Positions 32,971 to 41,279 of a stretch of DNA of 48,979 bases are shown here, piece after piece; position 1 is the first letter of the stretch, and the number at the start of each line of letters is the position of its first letter. Made by a program: the position numbers and the translations under genes. Source of the stretch: BRH-c25 sp964574195 (lineage in GTDB: Bacteria > Bacillota > Clostridia > Lutisporales > Lutisporaceae). The notes below the pieces were generated by a model. The model did not search any database. It worked only from the letters and a program-made list of their open reading frames with translations, and was not told where the DNA came from. Location: positions 1-48,979 of the forward strand of contig CAZNMO010000007.1 of NCBI GenBank assembly GCA_964574195.1, in the 5' to 3' direction.

Positions 32971-34897
32971 AATACTCTCTTATAATTGCTTTAATATCAT
33001 CTTCAGTGTCTTCTAAGAAATCCATATTTTTTGATAGTAACGGGATTTCTTCACTCTCGATCAATTTAAGCATTCTTCTTTCTTTTTCTATCACTCGATT
33101 ATATGTTATAGAATCAATGCTGTTTTCGGAGTGGAAAAAATAGTAATTTGTGATGTCGGTTTCTTCCAAGCCTACACGGTGTATTCTATCCTTGGACTGC
33201 ATATATACACCAGCATTATATCCCTGCTCAAAATACAAAGCATTGTGACATGCTTTGTGAAGTGAAATAGATTCTCCTACTGCATGAGGATTTGCAATTA
33301 TAACAGATAATTCACTTCTATTATGAAAATCTGTAATTATCCGTTCTCGGTCTTCTTGAGTGGTACCACCAAATAGGATTTCGTTGTTAATATTATTTTT
33401 TGTTAAGTATTCGCTTAAATCCAAACATGTCCCTATGAATTCACACCAAATCAATAATTTACCGCTTTGATTTATAATTTGAGTTGCCAAATCTTTTGTG
33501 GCAACAAATTTACTTGGAACCTCTTTTTCACAGTAATGTCTTATAAGAAGAAGTATGTTGTTATCAACATTTATTTCATTATTTAGTGGAATAGCTTTTT
33601 CTTGTATCACCTCTTCGCCTTCATAATAGTCATCTAATGGTTTGTTCAATAAATTTGGATTTGATGCCGCCTGTCGCAATCTAACTAAAGCAGCTTTATG
33701 AAAGAAGTCTGTCAATGAAGTATTTTCAAAGGTATGCATTGCCATGCTTTCAATGGCGTCATATATAGTTCTTTGAATAGGAGACATGGCAATAGCCAGA
33801 GGTTTATGGTATACTGGCTCAGGCAAATTAAGATCAGACTTTTTTACTCTGATAAAAAAGGGAGATATTCTTGCAATTAAATCAGTTACTCTTATATCGT
33901 TTTCTGTGTGGCTCATTGTGCTAAGCTGAGGAACTGAGTAGCCAATAATATTATGTGACGGCCAAATAAACTTATATAGATTATACAAATCCACATAACT
34001 ATTGGCTGCTGGTGTCCCTGTCAAAATGACACGTGATTTTGCTAAAGGTGACAATGACAAGGCTGCATAGCTCTGGATGCCATCTTCGACATTCTTAATA
34101 CGATGAGCTTCATCAAGCACTAGCATTGTACGATTATTTTTTAAGAATCGTTTTAGAATCTCAACTCTTGCATCTATACTCCCGTAACTCGCAATAATTA
34201 TATCCTCTTCAACTACAGATTTTAGCAACTTTTTTTCAATATATTCTATAGAAACGCCGCCTCTTATCTCCAATACCTTTGGCTCTCGATGATAGCATTC
34301 ATTAAATTCGTTTTTCCATGCCAAAAAAGCTGAAAGAGGACCAATCACTAGAAGTTTATCTACTTTTTTCATCTCATCTTCAGTATTTTTAAGCAATTCA
34401 TATGCAGCTAATACTGTGGTCGTTTTCCCCGATCCCGGAACAGAAAAGTTACATGCATTCTGAGAAAAAGCCAAGTGGTATGCCGCCAATAACTGAAACG
34501 GCTTTAGAGTTCTTTTGAATCTGTCTCCGTTTAGAACGCCAATAAAAGTTTCTAAATCGCTTTTTAGAATCTCATTATTCCGTATTTGTAATGCTTTTTT
34601 AGAAAACTCGACAAATTTATTGGCCTCATCCTTAGCGTCTGCAATTAATGACTGGGATTCATAATCTGATTGTATATTACAATTTAGCCTTCCTGTGAAC
34701 AACTCTAATATATCTAAATAGAGTTGATTTATATCTGCGCTATCAAAAGGAATCTCAACTAAACCATCACGAATAATACCGTTATTAATGCTTTTTACAT
34801 ATATGTTCAAGCCTCGTAATTGCGAAAAATTAAAATCAATAGGCTTCAAAATAAAAGCATTATTATCACCATTAATATTTAATTCAATTGTCCTCAT
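32945..34897 (-). CDS. SNF2-family DEAH helicase/translocase, third gene of the methyltransferase operon
   Basis: 650 residues. Helicase motifs in order: Q/I region LAAYHLAFSQNACNFSVPGSGKTTTV (P-loop near 155-160), Ia LLVIGPLSAFLAWKNEF, II LVLDEAHRIKN (DEAH near 260), III ILTGTPAANSYVDLYNLY, IV KLLIWCEFIGTCLDLSEYL, V SVIIANPHAVGESISLHKACHNALYFE, VI QSKDRIHRVGLEETD. The motif VI form is SNF2-specific. It translocates along double-stranded DNA using ATP. The N-terminal ~120 residues are unassigned and may contact partners. It starts 6 nt after the ParB-like gene and overlaps the DUF3883 nuclease gene. Confidence 0.9.
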   Translation of the reverse strand: MRTIELNINGDNNAFILKPIDFNFSQLRGLNIYVKSINNGIIRDGLVEIPFDSADINQLYLDILELFTGRLNCNIQSDYESQSLIADAKDEANKFVEFSKKALQIRNNEILKSDLETFIGVLNGDRFKRTLKPFQLLAAYHLAFSQNACNFSVPGSGKTTTVLAAYELLKNTEDEMKKVDKLLVIGPLSAFLAWKNEFNECYHREPKVLEIRGGVSIEYIEKKLLKSVVEEDIIIASYGSIDARVEILKRFLKNNRTMLVLDEAHRIKNVEDGIQSYAALSLSPLAKSRVILTGTPAANSYVDLYNLYKFIWPSHNIIGYSVPQLSTMSHTENDIRVTDLIARISPFFIRVKKSDLNLPEPVYHKPLAIAMSPIQRTIYDAIESMAMHTFENTSLTDFFHKAALVRLRQAASNPNLLNKPLDDYYEGEEVIQEKAIPLNNEINVDNNILLLIRHYCEKEVPSKFVATKDLATQIINQSGKLLIWCEFIGTCLDLSEYLTKNNINNEILFGGTTQEDRERIITDFHNRSELSVIIANPHAVGESISLHKACHNALYFEQGYNAGVYMQSKDRIHRVGLEETDITNYYFFHSENSIDSITYNRVIEKERRMLKLIESEEIPLLSKNMDFLEDTEDDIKAIIREYYERKLRNI

Positions 34898-34903
34898 AGG
34901 TTA

Positions 34904-36220
34904 CTAATCCACCTTTTGTTTAATCCGCCCGACTCTTTTTTGAATGTCACGGATTGCATCAATAAATTCTTCAGACTTATATGTTTCAATATTTCCATTG
35001 GAAGACATATCTGACTCCAGCTTATTTAACTTCGACTGAATTGACTTTAGTATTTCTAGCGGGAATTCTTGTGTCTTTTCACTTGTGATTCTGGCATTCT
35101 CATTGCCATATAACCTATTCAACCCTCTTTCTACCTTGCTTTTATAATCATTTTGCCTAGTTTTAGATATTTCGGGTTCTTCCGCATCTGGCAGTTTCTT
35201 ACGATAGTCATCAAATGATTCAACACGACTATTCTCATCTTCAATAATTCGGCCTACACTATCCCTAAACTTTTTCCATTGCTCTTCGTTAGAAAAAATA
35301 TCTTTAAATAGCCTAAAGTCATGCGTTGGGATATTTAATCGAATATAGTCAAAAAAGACCATCTTCAAATCATCTATATCTATCTTTTTAAATGCCCAAA
35401 TATTTGCTCCAGCTCTTCCATTCGTGTAGCCTCTAATTGTAGTACGCAGGCTGAGGAATGCCTCTTCCCTTCCATCAAGGGCTGTATATATTCCTTCCTC
35501 ATCTATATATGTCAAGTATTCATTCATGTAGTTATACACTTCGAGCCATTTTTTGACTTCTTTAACATCACCCTTTGTAATTGACATAAAATGATTTGCA
35601 ATTTGACTTTCCGTGAACCCCATTACCTTTTGCTCATGAGCTGCAATATATTTTTGAATAGGATTGTATTCCACTTTGTCTTCAATTTCAAACTGGTAAA
35701 AGGACTCATAATCAATGATTTCTTTCTCACCTAATTGTTCACTATCAAGAATAACTGCTTCAAAATAATCTAACCCAACAATACCGTTTTTTGAGCTTTC
35801 GTATTTGTCAGGGTTTCGTGATATCTCATTGAGAAGCCTATATCGGCGATTTCCAGCCAATATAATACCATCTGCAGTGACAACACCAGGCTGCAATTGA
35901 CCATACTTTATCAGGGAATTGATAGTACTTTCATTCTGAGCCTTTTTTTCTTCCCAGATAAACTTTTCAATCGCTTTGATATGTTCTGGGTTTTCATCAC
36001 TTAACTTACAACCGAAACGTCGTTCAAGAGTCCTAGCTTGTGCTAAGAACCTAGTGTTATAAGGATTGTATGACAAATATTGCAATGGGATACGATATAC
36101 ATCCATCATGCCTTTCCCAGGTACCTTAGATGAACTAATAGACTTTCCTTTTTTAATTTCATCAAGATAACACTTACGTGCCGCTCTCGTGATGGGAAAA
36201 TTTTCACCTATTATCGCCAT
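34904..36220 (-). CDS. ParB/Srx-fold protein, second gene of the methyltransferase operon
   Basis: 438 residues. The ParB-like N-terminal domain is visible as VYRIPLQYLSYNPYNTRF followed by INSLIKYGQLQPGVVTADGIILAGNRRYRLL, with the DGxxxxGNRR box that corresponds to the nucleotide-binding GERR motif of ParB. A helix-turn-helix-like stretch (YIAAHEQKVMGFTESQIANHF, near 190-215) follows, then a long helical C-terminal part. ParB-fold proteins use CTP or ATP and bind DNA. In defence operons they are thought to recognise or mark target DNA. AGGAGATG ribosome site; 29 nt after the methyltransferase gene and 6 nt before SNF2. No segregation genes (parA) nearby, so not a plasmid partition gene. Confidence 0.8.
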   Translation of the reverse strand: MAIIGENFPITRAARKCYLDEIKKGKSISSSKVPGKGMMDVYRIPLQYLSYNPYNTRFLAQARTLERRFGCKLSDENPEHIKAIEKFIWEEKKAQNESTINSLIKYGQLQPGVVTADGIILAGNRRYRLLNEISRNPDKYESSKNGIVGLDYFEAVILDSEQLGEKEIIDYESFYQFEIEDKVEYNPIQKYIAAHEQKVMGFTESQIANHFMSITKGDVKEVKKWLEVYNYMNEYLTYIDEEGIYTALDGREEAFLSLRTTIRGYTNGRAGANIWAFKKIDIDDLKMVFFDYIRLNIPTHDFRLFKDIFSNEEQWKKFRDSVGRIIEDENSRVESFDDYRKKLPDAEEPEISKTRQNDYKSKVERGLNRLYGNENARITSEKTQEFPLEILKSIQSKLNKLESDMSSNGNIETYKSEEFIDAIRDIQKRVGRIKQKVD

Positions 36221-36249
36221 TTCCTTATCATCTCCTGGTTATTTATTTA

Positions 36250-37854
36250 CTATTTCATTGCTTCCAACATGCGGTTAATAATGTAGTACCCTAATATAAT
36301 CGCTTTGGGGAACTTGGGGAATTGATCTGCAACTTGAATCAGCTGCTCCATATCTTCCTTCTGTAAGTTATTATTTATAAAATTTTTCACAGACTCCAGT
36401 AATTCAAATGGCCCATAGTATTGTTGAGCCAATCGGTCAGACGAAGTCAGACAATAGATTTTTTGAAATTCGTTAAATGATTTACAAAGGCAACCTCTCT
36501 TCGAAGCCAGAAAATTTTCTATCTTTTGATGCAATTCTTCATTCCAGAGGCTTGGGGTTACTATTGGCTCGTACTTTTTTGCTTTCTTCTTTCCTTGACT
36601 AAAATGTACTTCTGTATTCCAAAAGAACGATTTAGAATCAAATTGTGAGTTATAATTTGTGAGTTCTACCCGATATGTATTGATAATCAGATAAGGTATA
36701 TGGTATTTAAATTTTGAAACAATGCGTTTCTCTTTCTCTTCCTTTTGGGGAAATATATGTCCATTTAAATTAACAAAAGGTATATCTGGATTATGCTGAA
36801 TTGGTATATAATGCTCCGGTATTGGCTCCCCAGCATCTATCGCTATCGCTCGGGCAATTGCATATGAAAGCTTTGGCGGTACTGCATTACCAACAAGTGT
36901 GTGCTTCACACCTTTTGACGGACCATAAAATTTATAATCGATTGGAAAACTCATCATCGAGGCTGCTTCGCGCACTGTTGGAAGCCTGTACCGCCCTTCA
37001 CCAAGCTTTAAAATCATAGATTCACGGGAGCTTGCTGACATTGTTGCCATTACTGTTCTAGCTGGAACTGTCAGATTTTCAGGGAATGACATCTTTCCCA
37101 TATATCCCTTATCTTCTTTCAATCTTTTCGCTGTTTCCCATTCAAAGGGTTGCAATTCACATGTATAACTATGATCAGATACATCTGCAACAGGTAAAAC
37201 AAAATCGGGATAGTTGCAGTCCTGTATATTTTGACCCTGATTTCCTGATAGTCGTAGGGAATCAAGGACTTGACCTAATGTAACAACTGTTTCATTTGTA
37301 TGAGTGACCTCAAGTGGAGGAAATTCTCCACATAAAAACCTCTTTCTATTAGTTGGCGCACCAAAATATTTCGCATTATAAACAGACGCATGCTGAAATG
37401 GCTTTAACACAAAGTCACCATCAAGGCCAAGGTCTTTAGCATGGTATTCTTCTTTAATATACTTTTGTATGTTAGGCACATTTTCTAAAACCCAATAGCG
37501 TAATATAGAGTTCTTTTTAAATTTCTTTCGAGCAACAATTCTAAGATATGCCTCGAGTAGTTTTATACCTAAAGTTTTATCACCGTTACCGGATTTGTTT
37601 GAATTAGAAAATGCAACACATGGAGGTGATCCAATTATAACCTCCGTGTCAGGAATTAAATTATCAAATTCATCATCAGGTAAATTAGAAAGTCTGATTA
37701 CATCATCTTGTATTACATTACATTGTGGTTTATTCGCCTTATATGTATTTATGGCTGGCTCCCATTTATCAACAGCAAAGCACAGCTCAAATCCCGCTTG
37801 CCGAAACCCTTCAGAAAAGCCGCCTCCACCACAAAAAAAATCTGCAACCCTCAT
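36250..37854 (-). CDS. DNA (cytosine-5) methyltransferase with a C-terminal extension, first gene of the operon
   Basis: 534 residues. m5C methyltransferase motifs: I DFFCGGGGFSEGF (5-17), IV with catalytic Cys79 in GSPPCVAFS, VI WVLENVPNI, VIII GAPTNRKRF, IX around RTVMATMSASSRES, X KHTLVGNAVPPKLSYAIARAI near 310-330. The enzyme moves a methyl group from AdoMet to cytosine C5. The target-recognition stretch between VIII and IX is short. About 190 residues follow motif X (from about 345), with no family I recognise. That tail may bind the partner proteins or supply specificity. It probably protects host DNA from the nuclease made by the same operon. Confidence 0.93.
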   Translation of the reverse strand: MRVADFFCGGGGFSEGFRQAGFELCFAVDKWEPAINTYKANKPQCNVIQDDVIRLSNLPDDEFDNLIPDTEVIIGSPPCVAFSNSNKSGNGDKTLGIKLLEAYLRIVARKKFKKNSILRYWVLENVPNIQKYIKEEYHAKDLGLDGDFVLKPFQHASVYNAKYFGAPTNRKRFLCGEFPPLEVTHTNETVVTLGQVLDSLRLSGNQGQNIQDCNYPDFVLPVADVSDHSYTCELQPFEWETAKRLKEDKGYMGKMSFPENLTVPARTVMATMSASSRESMILKLGEGRYRLPTVREAASMMSFPIDYKFYGPSKGVKHTLVGNAVPPKLSYAIARAIAIDAGEPIPEHYIPIQHNPDIPFVNLNGHIFPQKEEKEKRIVSKFKYHIPYLIINTYRVELTNYNSQFDSKSFFWNTEVHFSQGKKKAKKYEPIVTPSLWNEELHQKIENFLASKRGCLCKSFNEFQKIYCLTSSDRLAQQYYGPFELLESVKNFINNNLQKEDMEQLIQVADQFPKFPKAIILGYYIINRMLEAMK

Positions 37855-37992
37855 GTCTTTTTAGTCTCCCATTATTCATTTTTTTAAATATTATCAAAAT
37901 TAGTTTATCATAATTTGCCATATAATGATATATTAAATCAAGATTTGCTAGCAGCTTCTCCATTCTAGCTACGATTAGTTTCATCAGGTTTC

Positions 37993-38063
37993 TGCCGTCC
38001 TTGAAACACCTTCACGCAAAATGTTTTTGCTACTTTGCCGAACAAGTAGTATGAAGGACGGTT
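37993..38063. repeat. Second palindromic repeat type (CCGTCCTT ... AAGGACGG)
   Basis: The 8-bp ends CCGTCCTT and AAGGACGG are inverted over about 70 nt, followed by GTTCTTTTTGCTTCACTTTG. A similar string (GGGTTCTTTTTTCACTTTG) lies at about 29846-29866. It sits upstream of the methyltransferase gene. Confidence 0.4.
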
Positions 38064-38140
38064 CTTTTTGCTTCACTTTGCTAGAAAGAAACTTAAGATT
38101 TATATTTCGCTTTTGCATCAAAGCTCCACTATACAAAAAA

Positions 38141-38214
38141 CATATCAGGCACGACGCTTGATCAGTTATTGGCAAAAACCTCAAAATAACTGTCCAGCAA
38201 TCGTGCATGATATG
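38141..38214. repeat. Copy of the ~70-bp dispersed palindrome (diverged)
   Basis: CATATCAGGCACGA and TCGTGCATGATATG are the outer arms; GATCAGTTATTGGCAAAAACC and ATAACTGTCC match the middle of the other copies. It lies between the TPR-protein gene stop (38220) and the methyltransferase gene. Confidence 0.7.
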
Positions 38215-38219
38215 ATGCA

Positions 38220-39905
38220 CTAATACTTTATGATTGTTTGAATACCGCTTCCATCAGTTTTCATTCTATAGTGACCTTCAGTCTTGTATTCTTCAACTTC
38301 ACTCCACTTGCCGAAATAGACCCAATCAGCTGCAATGCAAAGACCAAATACATCCCCACTATATAACTTCTGCTTCTCAGTTCCGTCAGTTTTCATCCTG
38401 TAGATCCCATCATCATAATTGATATAGTATATCCATTCACCCACAACATTAAGGTATGATAATTGATCCTCAAGCATTTTTTCTGAACTGGAGCCATCCT
38501 TTTTCACTTTATAAAGGCCAAGAGTCGGATATTCACCAATAACATATAGATAGTCACCGCTGATATTTATATCAAGCCTGTATGAAGTGACCTCGCTTAT
38601 CTTCTGGTTGTTTTCTCCATTCAAGTCCATCCTGTATAAGCTGCTGTTGTCTGCTCCATTCTGGTAATATATCCAATCCCCATCTACAGAAATACACCTG
38701 GTTGGAAAGACATTCAGATGTTTGCGTCCGGTGCCGTCGGTTTTCATTTTGTATGGCTTACCGGCTTCATTTTCACTACAATAATATATCCAGCCACCTA
38801 CTACATTTACAGCCTCAATACTCTTATCAAACAGCTTGATTTTCTCACTTCCATCAACTTTTACCTTGTAAAAACCAAGATAGCTGGAATTGTAATCCTC
38901 ATTTTCAATAGGTCCAAACAGATTGCAATAAACCCAATCTCCAATAACATTAATATCTGAAGCATAACCATCACATATCTTCTCTTTGCTGCTGCTGTCG
39001 ATTTTTTCTCTCCATAATCCGAGCTGCACATAGGAATAGTATATCCAATCCCCCTGTAACGCCACATTCCCATAGCTTTGTATGTTGCCCAACGTATTTC
39101 CGTATATGTTGACTACCCCTACGATTTCAATAAACTTTTCATTGCTTCTATATCCTGAGAAGTCACTTTCATTCCTTGCCAGCTCAATGTATTTCTTGTC
39201 CATCGAAATTGCTTTTCCCAGTGATTCTAGCATTATCTCAGGCTTTCCGGCCAGCGCCGCACACCTTGACTTGTTGTAGAGTATTTCTGCATTCATAGGC
39301 TCATATTCAATCAGCTTATCATATACTACTATCGCTTCTGAATATCTGTTTAGCTCTTGCAGAGCTTTCCCCTTCATTTTATTTGCATTGCGATTATCAG
39401 GTTCAAGTCCAAGGGCTTTATCCAGGCAAGTCAGTGCTTCACTATACTTCCCTGTTAATTCAAATACCTGCGCTTTTTCCAGATATACTTTTATATCCAC
39501 ATTGTTATATGTAATAGCTTTGTCATAGCAAATTGTTGCTTCGTAAAGCTTATTTAATGAGAAATATGCCCTCCCACGATTTAAATACAGCTCGTAAAGA
39601 AGAGCTTTGTTTTCTGCAGTTGGGTACTTATTTATGATTTCCAGTGCTCTGTCATAGCATATTATTGCATCATTTCCCCGCTGCAGTCCTGTCAGTGCAG
39701 TTCCTTTTGCAATATGGTACAAAGGTGCCTTTGGAGCAAGTCTGATGGCAGTGTCCAGCTTTTTTATAGCCTCTTCATACTTGCCTGTGTTTATAAGTAT
39801 CTGCGCCTCCTTGTAATGATCCTGCGCTTTTGGGGCATAGGCATAAACACCTATGCACTGAATGATCATAATAAGCATAACCAATAAAGCAAGCTTTCTC
39901 TTCAT
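38220..39905 (-). CDS. Exported TPR protein with a C-terminal DUF5050-type beta-propeller
   Basis: 561 residues. Signal peptide (MKRKLALLVMLIMIIQCIGVYAYA). Residues ~28-255 carry about six TPR units (e.g. AQILINTGKYEEAIKKLDTAI, GRAYFSLNKLYEATICYDKAI). Residues ~278-560 carry seven or more repeats of the form GDWIYYxN....LYRMKxDGxxxxKL, which is the DUF5050 propeller. Such proteins act in protein-protein contacts at the cell surface. It is not an obvious defence gene. Its gene sits in the island between the methyltransferase operon and the tRNA-Ser pseudogene. Ribosome site AAGGAGGG. Partner unknown. Confidence 0.85.
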   Translation of the reverse strand: MKRKLALLVMLIMIIQCIGVYAYAPKAQDHYKEAQILINTGKYEEAIKKLDTAIRLAPKAPLYHIAKGTALTGLQRGNDAIICYDRALEIINKYPTAENKALLYELYLNRGRAYFSLNKLYEATICYDKAITYNNVDIKVYLEKAQVFELTGKYSEALTCLDKALGLEPDNRNANKMKGKALQELNRYSEAIVVYDKLIEYEPMNAEILYNKSRCAALAGKPEIMLESLGKAISMDKKYIELARNESDFSGYRSNEKFIEIVGVVNIYGNTLGNIQSYGNVALQGDWIYYSYVQLGLWREKIDSSSKEKICDGYASDINVIGDWVYCNLFGPIENEDYNSSYLGFYKVKVDGSEKIKLFDKSIEAVNVVGGWIYYCSENEAGKPYKMKTDGTGRKHLNVFPTRCISVDGDWIYYQNGADNSSLYRMDLNGENNQKISEVTSYRLDINISGDYLYVIGEYPTLGLYKVKKDGSSSEKMLEDQLSYLNVVGEWIYYINYDDGIYRMKTDGTEKQKLYSGDVFGLCIAADWVYFGKWSEVEEYKTEGHYRMKTDGSGIQTIIKY

Positions 39906-40131
39906 GGGTACCCTCCTTCAACATTAAATGTTTGAATATCGTTTATGTTTTGGATACAAATCTTTGCTTGGAAAAAATGTATTTTTTGACCTGGATTTAT
40001 CATAGCACATATATGGATTTGGAAGGCATGCTGTTTATATGATAGGTATGTACGATTATATAATGGGGCTAATAGACGTTTGATGCAGTCTGTTGGCTCA
40101 TCAAATATCAAGCCCCGCCTTGGAAGTTTAG

Positions 40132-40218
40132 CATAGATAGGGATTCAAAACCCAATGACCGCATTAACAGCCACACGATTTCCAGTCGTGCGCCTTCGAC
40201 CAACTCAGCCATCTCTCC
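40132..40218 (-). pseudogene. tRNA-Ser(GGA) pseudogene
   Basis: The 5' half is the same as the intact gene at 46096-46186, including acceptor strand, D arm and anticodon stem-loop (CTGGAAA). The variable and T arms carry substitutions (GGTTTTGAATCCC), and the 3' acceptor strand no longer pairs with GGAGAGA. No CCA follows. Similarity continues about 25 nt into the 5' flank, but the TTGATA/TATAAT promoter of the intact gene is absent. It is a decayed full-gene duplicate. Confidence 0.8.
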
Positions 40219-40255
40219 ATTAATTGAACTGTTGCTTATACTTTAGGGTGAATAG

Positions 40256-40325
40256 GTGTCAGGTACGACAGTTAAGCAGGTATTGAAAAAGTTGCATATA
40301 TAACTGTCTTTCTCTCGTGCCTGTA
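40256..40325. repeat. Full copy of the ~70-bp dispersed palindrome
   Basis: Outer GTGTCAGGTACGA / TCGTGCCTGTA; inner ACAGTTAAGCAGG and ATATAACTGTC around TTGAAAAAGTTGCAT. Same organisation as at 31955 and 41280. Confidence 0.75.
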
Positions 40326-40347
40326 TTAAATTTCCTAGAACTTTTTT

Positions 40348-40389
40348 AACAAAAATACTGCACTATTTAAATAGTGCAGTATTTTTGTT
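40348..40389. terminator. 42-bp perfect palindrome, bidirectional terminator after the HEPN gene
   Basis: Two exact 21-nt arms with no spacer. The core ACTGCACTATTT is flanked by A5/T5 tracts in both directions. It begins 22 nt past the stop of the leftward HEPN gene. Confidence 0.85.
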
Positions 40390-40410
40390 AATCTTCAATT
40401 TCTGTTTTAC

Positions 40411-40788
40411 TTATTCCCTAGCCAAATTATAGATTGTTTCTGCTATAGCTATGCACTCGCCAGCTTCATCATCTGATACAACTCTAGGTACATCCGCAGG
40501 ATAACGCGTCTCTATATAGTACTGATTAACAAAAGCACAATCCTTAAGATGCATCTTGAACTCATCCTTATAGACAGAAGCTTCTTTACATAAGAATATC
40601 AGGCTATGTCCTTCTGCAAGCTCTGCTGTTTGCCTTAGCAGAAACCCTTTTAAAGACTTCTCGATAGCTTGCTGACTGTGAAATGCAACTACATCATTTC
40701 CACAATCATTTTGCTTTAAGACTTTCGCTGATTTTATATCTCTGGCAGCTTTTTCAAGCCAATCGCTATATCTTTTGCTATCAACCAT
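40411..40788 (-). CDS. HEPN-domain protein (toxin-type partner of the MNT protein)
   Basis: 125 residues, all-helical. HEPN pattern: WLEKAARDIKSAKVL, VAFHSQQAIEKSLKGFLL, EGHSLIFLCKEA, and the C-terminal YYIETRYPAD that marks the COG1895-type subgroup. HEPN proteins paired with MNT nucleotidyltransferases act as RNases or growth inhibitors, with the MNT enzyme silencing them by nucleotidylation. The strict Rx4-6H active-site motif of HepT toxins is not evident, so toxicity is uncertain. Its start overlaps the end of the MNT gene by 8 nt. Confidence 0.82.
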   Translation of the reverse strand: MVDSKRYSDWLEKAARDIKSAKVLKQNDCGNDVVAFHSQQAIEKSLKGFLLRQTAELAEGHSLIFLCKEASVYKDEFKMHLKDCAFVNQYYIETRYPADVPRVVSDDEAGECIAIAETIYNLARE

Positions 40789-41107
40789 ATATTACAATCC
40801 CTCTCTTATTAATAAGATAGGCAAAACTAGAAGCATCTTTTACGCAATCGTCCCATTCAGCTTCCGTGTATAAAAGCAAATCGAAAGGCCTGCTACTTTC
40901 AATCTTCAAATACATATCAGTTAATAAGTCGCTTTTATTTTCGGTATCCTTCACTATACATAGATCAATATCACTTCTTTTGGTGGCAGTCCCCTTGGCT
41001 TGTGACCCGAATAGTACTATCTTTGAAGGTGCGTACAGAGATACGATCTGCTCTTTGATAGAGTCAATTTCATTTTTAATACCACTTAATGCTACAGCCT
41101 CTACCAT
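40781..41107 (-). CDS. MNT-type minimal nucleotidyltransferase
   Basis: 108 residues. Nucleotidyltransferase signature VLFGSQAKGTATKRSDIDLCIV (G-S then D-x-D at about 32-50), with a third acidic position likely in RPFDLLLYTEAE. These enzymes transfer AMP to a tyrosine or lysine of the HEPN partner and so act as antitoxin. Good ribosome site (AGGAGG). First gene of the two-gene operon. Confidence 0.88.
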   Translation of the reverse strand: MVEAVALSGIKNEIDSIKEQIVSLYAPSKIVLFGSQAKGTATKRSDIDLCIVKDTENKSDLLTDMYLKIESSRPFDLLLYTEAEWDDCVKDASSFAYLINKRGIVIYG

Positions 41108-41279
41108 ATTATACCGCCTCCTTTAGAGGGATAGTCCTCTTCATTCTCCCATTTAAGCAGTTTACTATGCTTTCACTACATGTTTCTAATTGTTAAATAT
41201 AGTATATTGTTTTTATTCCCATTAAGCAACCGCTATTATTCTTATGATAATACATAAAATTTAATTTTTATGTAAATAG

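Noticed and set aside
34904..36220. ParB-like gene as plasmid partition gene
   Set aside because: No parA, no parS-like repeats and it is embedded in a methyltransferase operon.
32050..37854. Methyltransferase-helicase operon as a class 2 DISARM
   Set aside because: DISARM needs DrmA, DrmB and DrmC proteins; here the helicase is SNF2-type and the partners are ParB-fold and DUF3883.
37984..38220. 78-residue leftward frame upstream of the methyltransferase
   Set aside because: It lies wholly in two palindromic repeats and abuts another gene; composition explained by the repeats.
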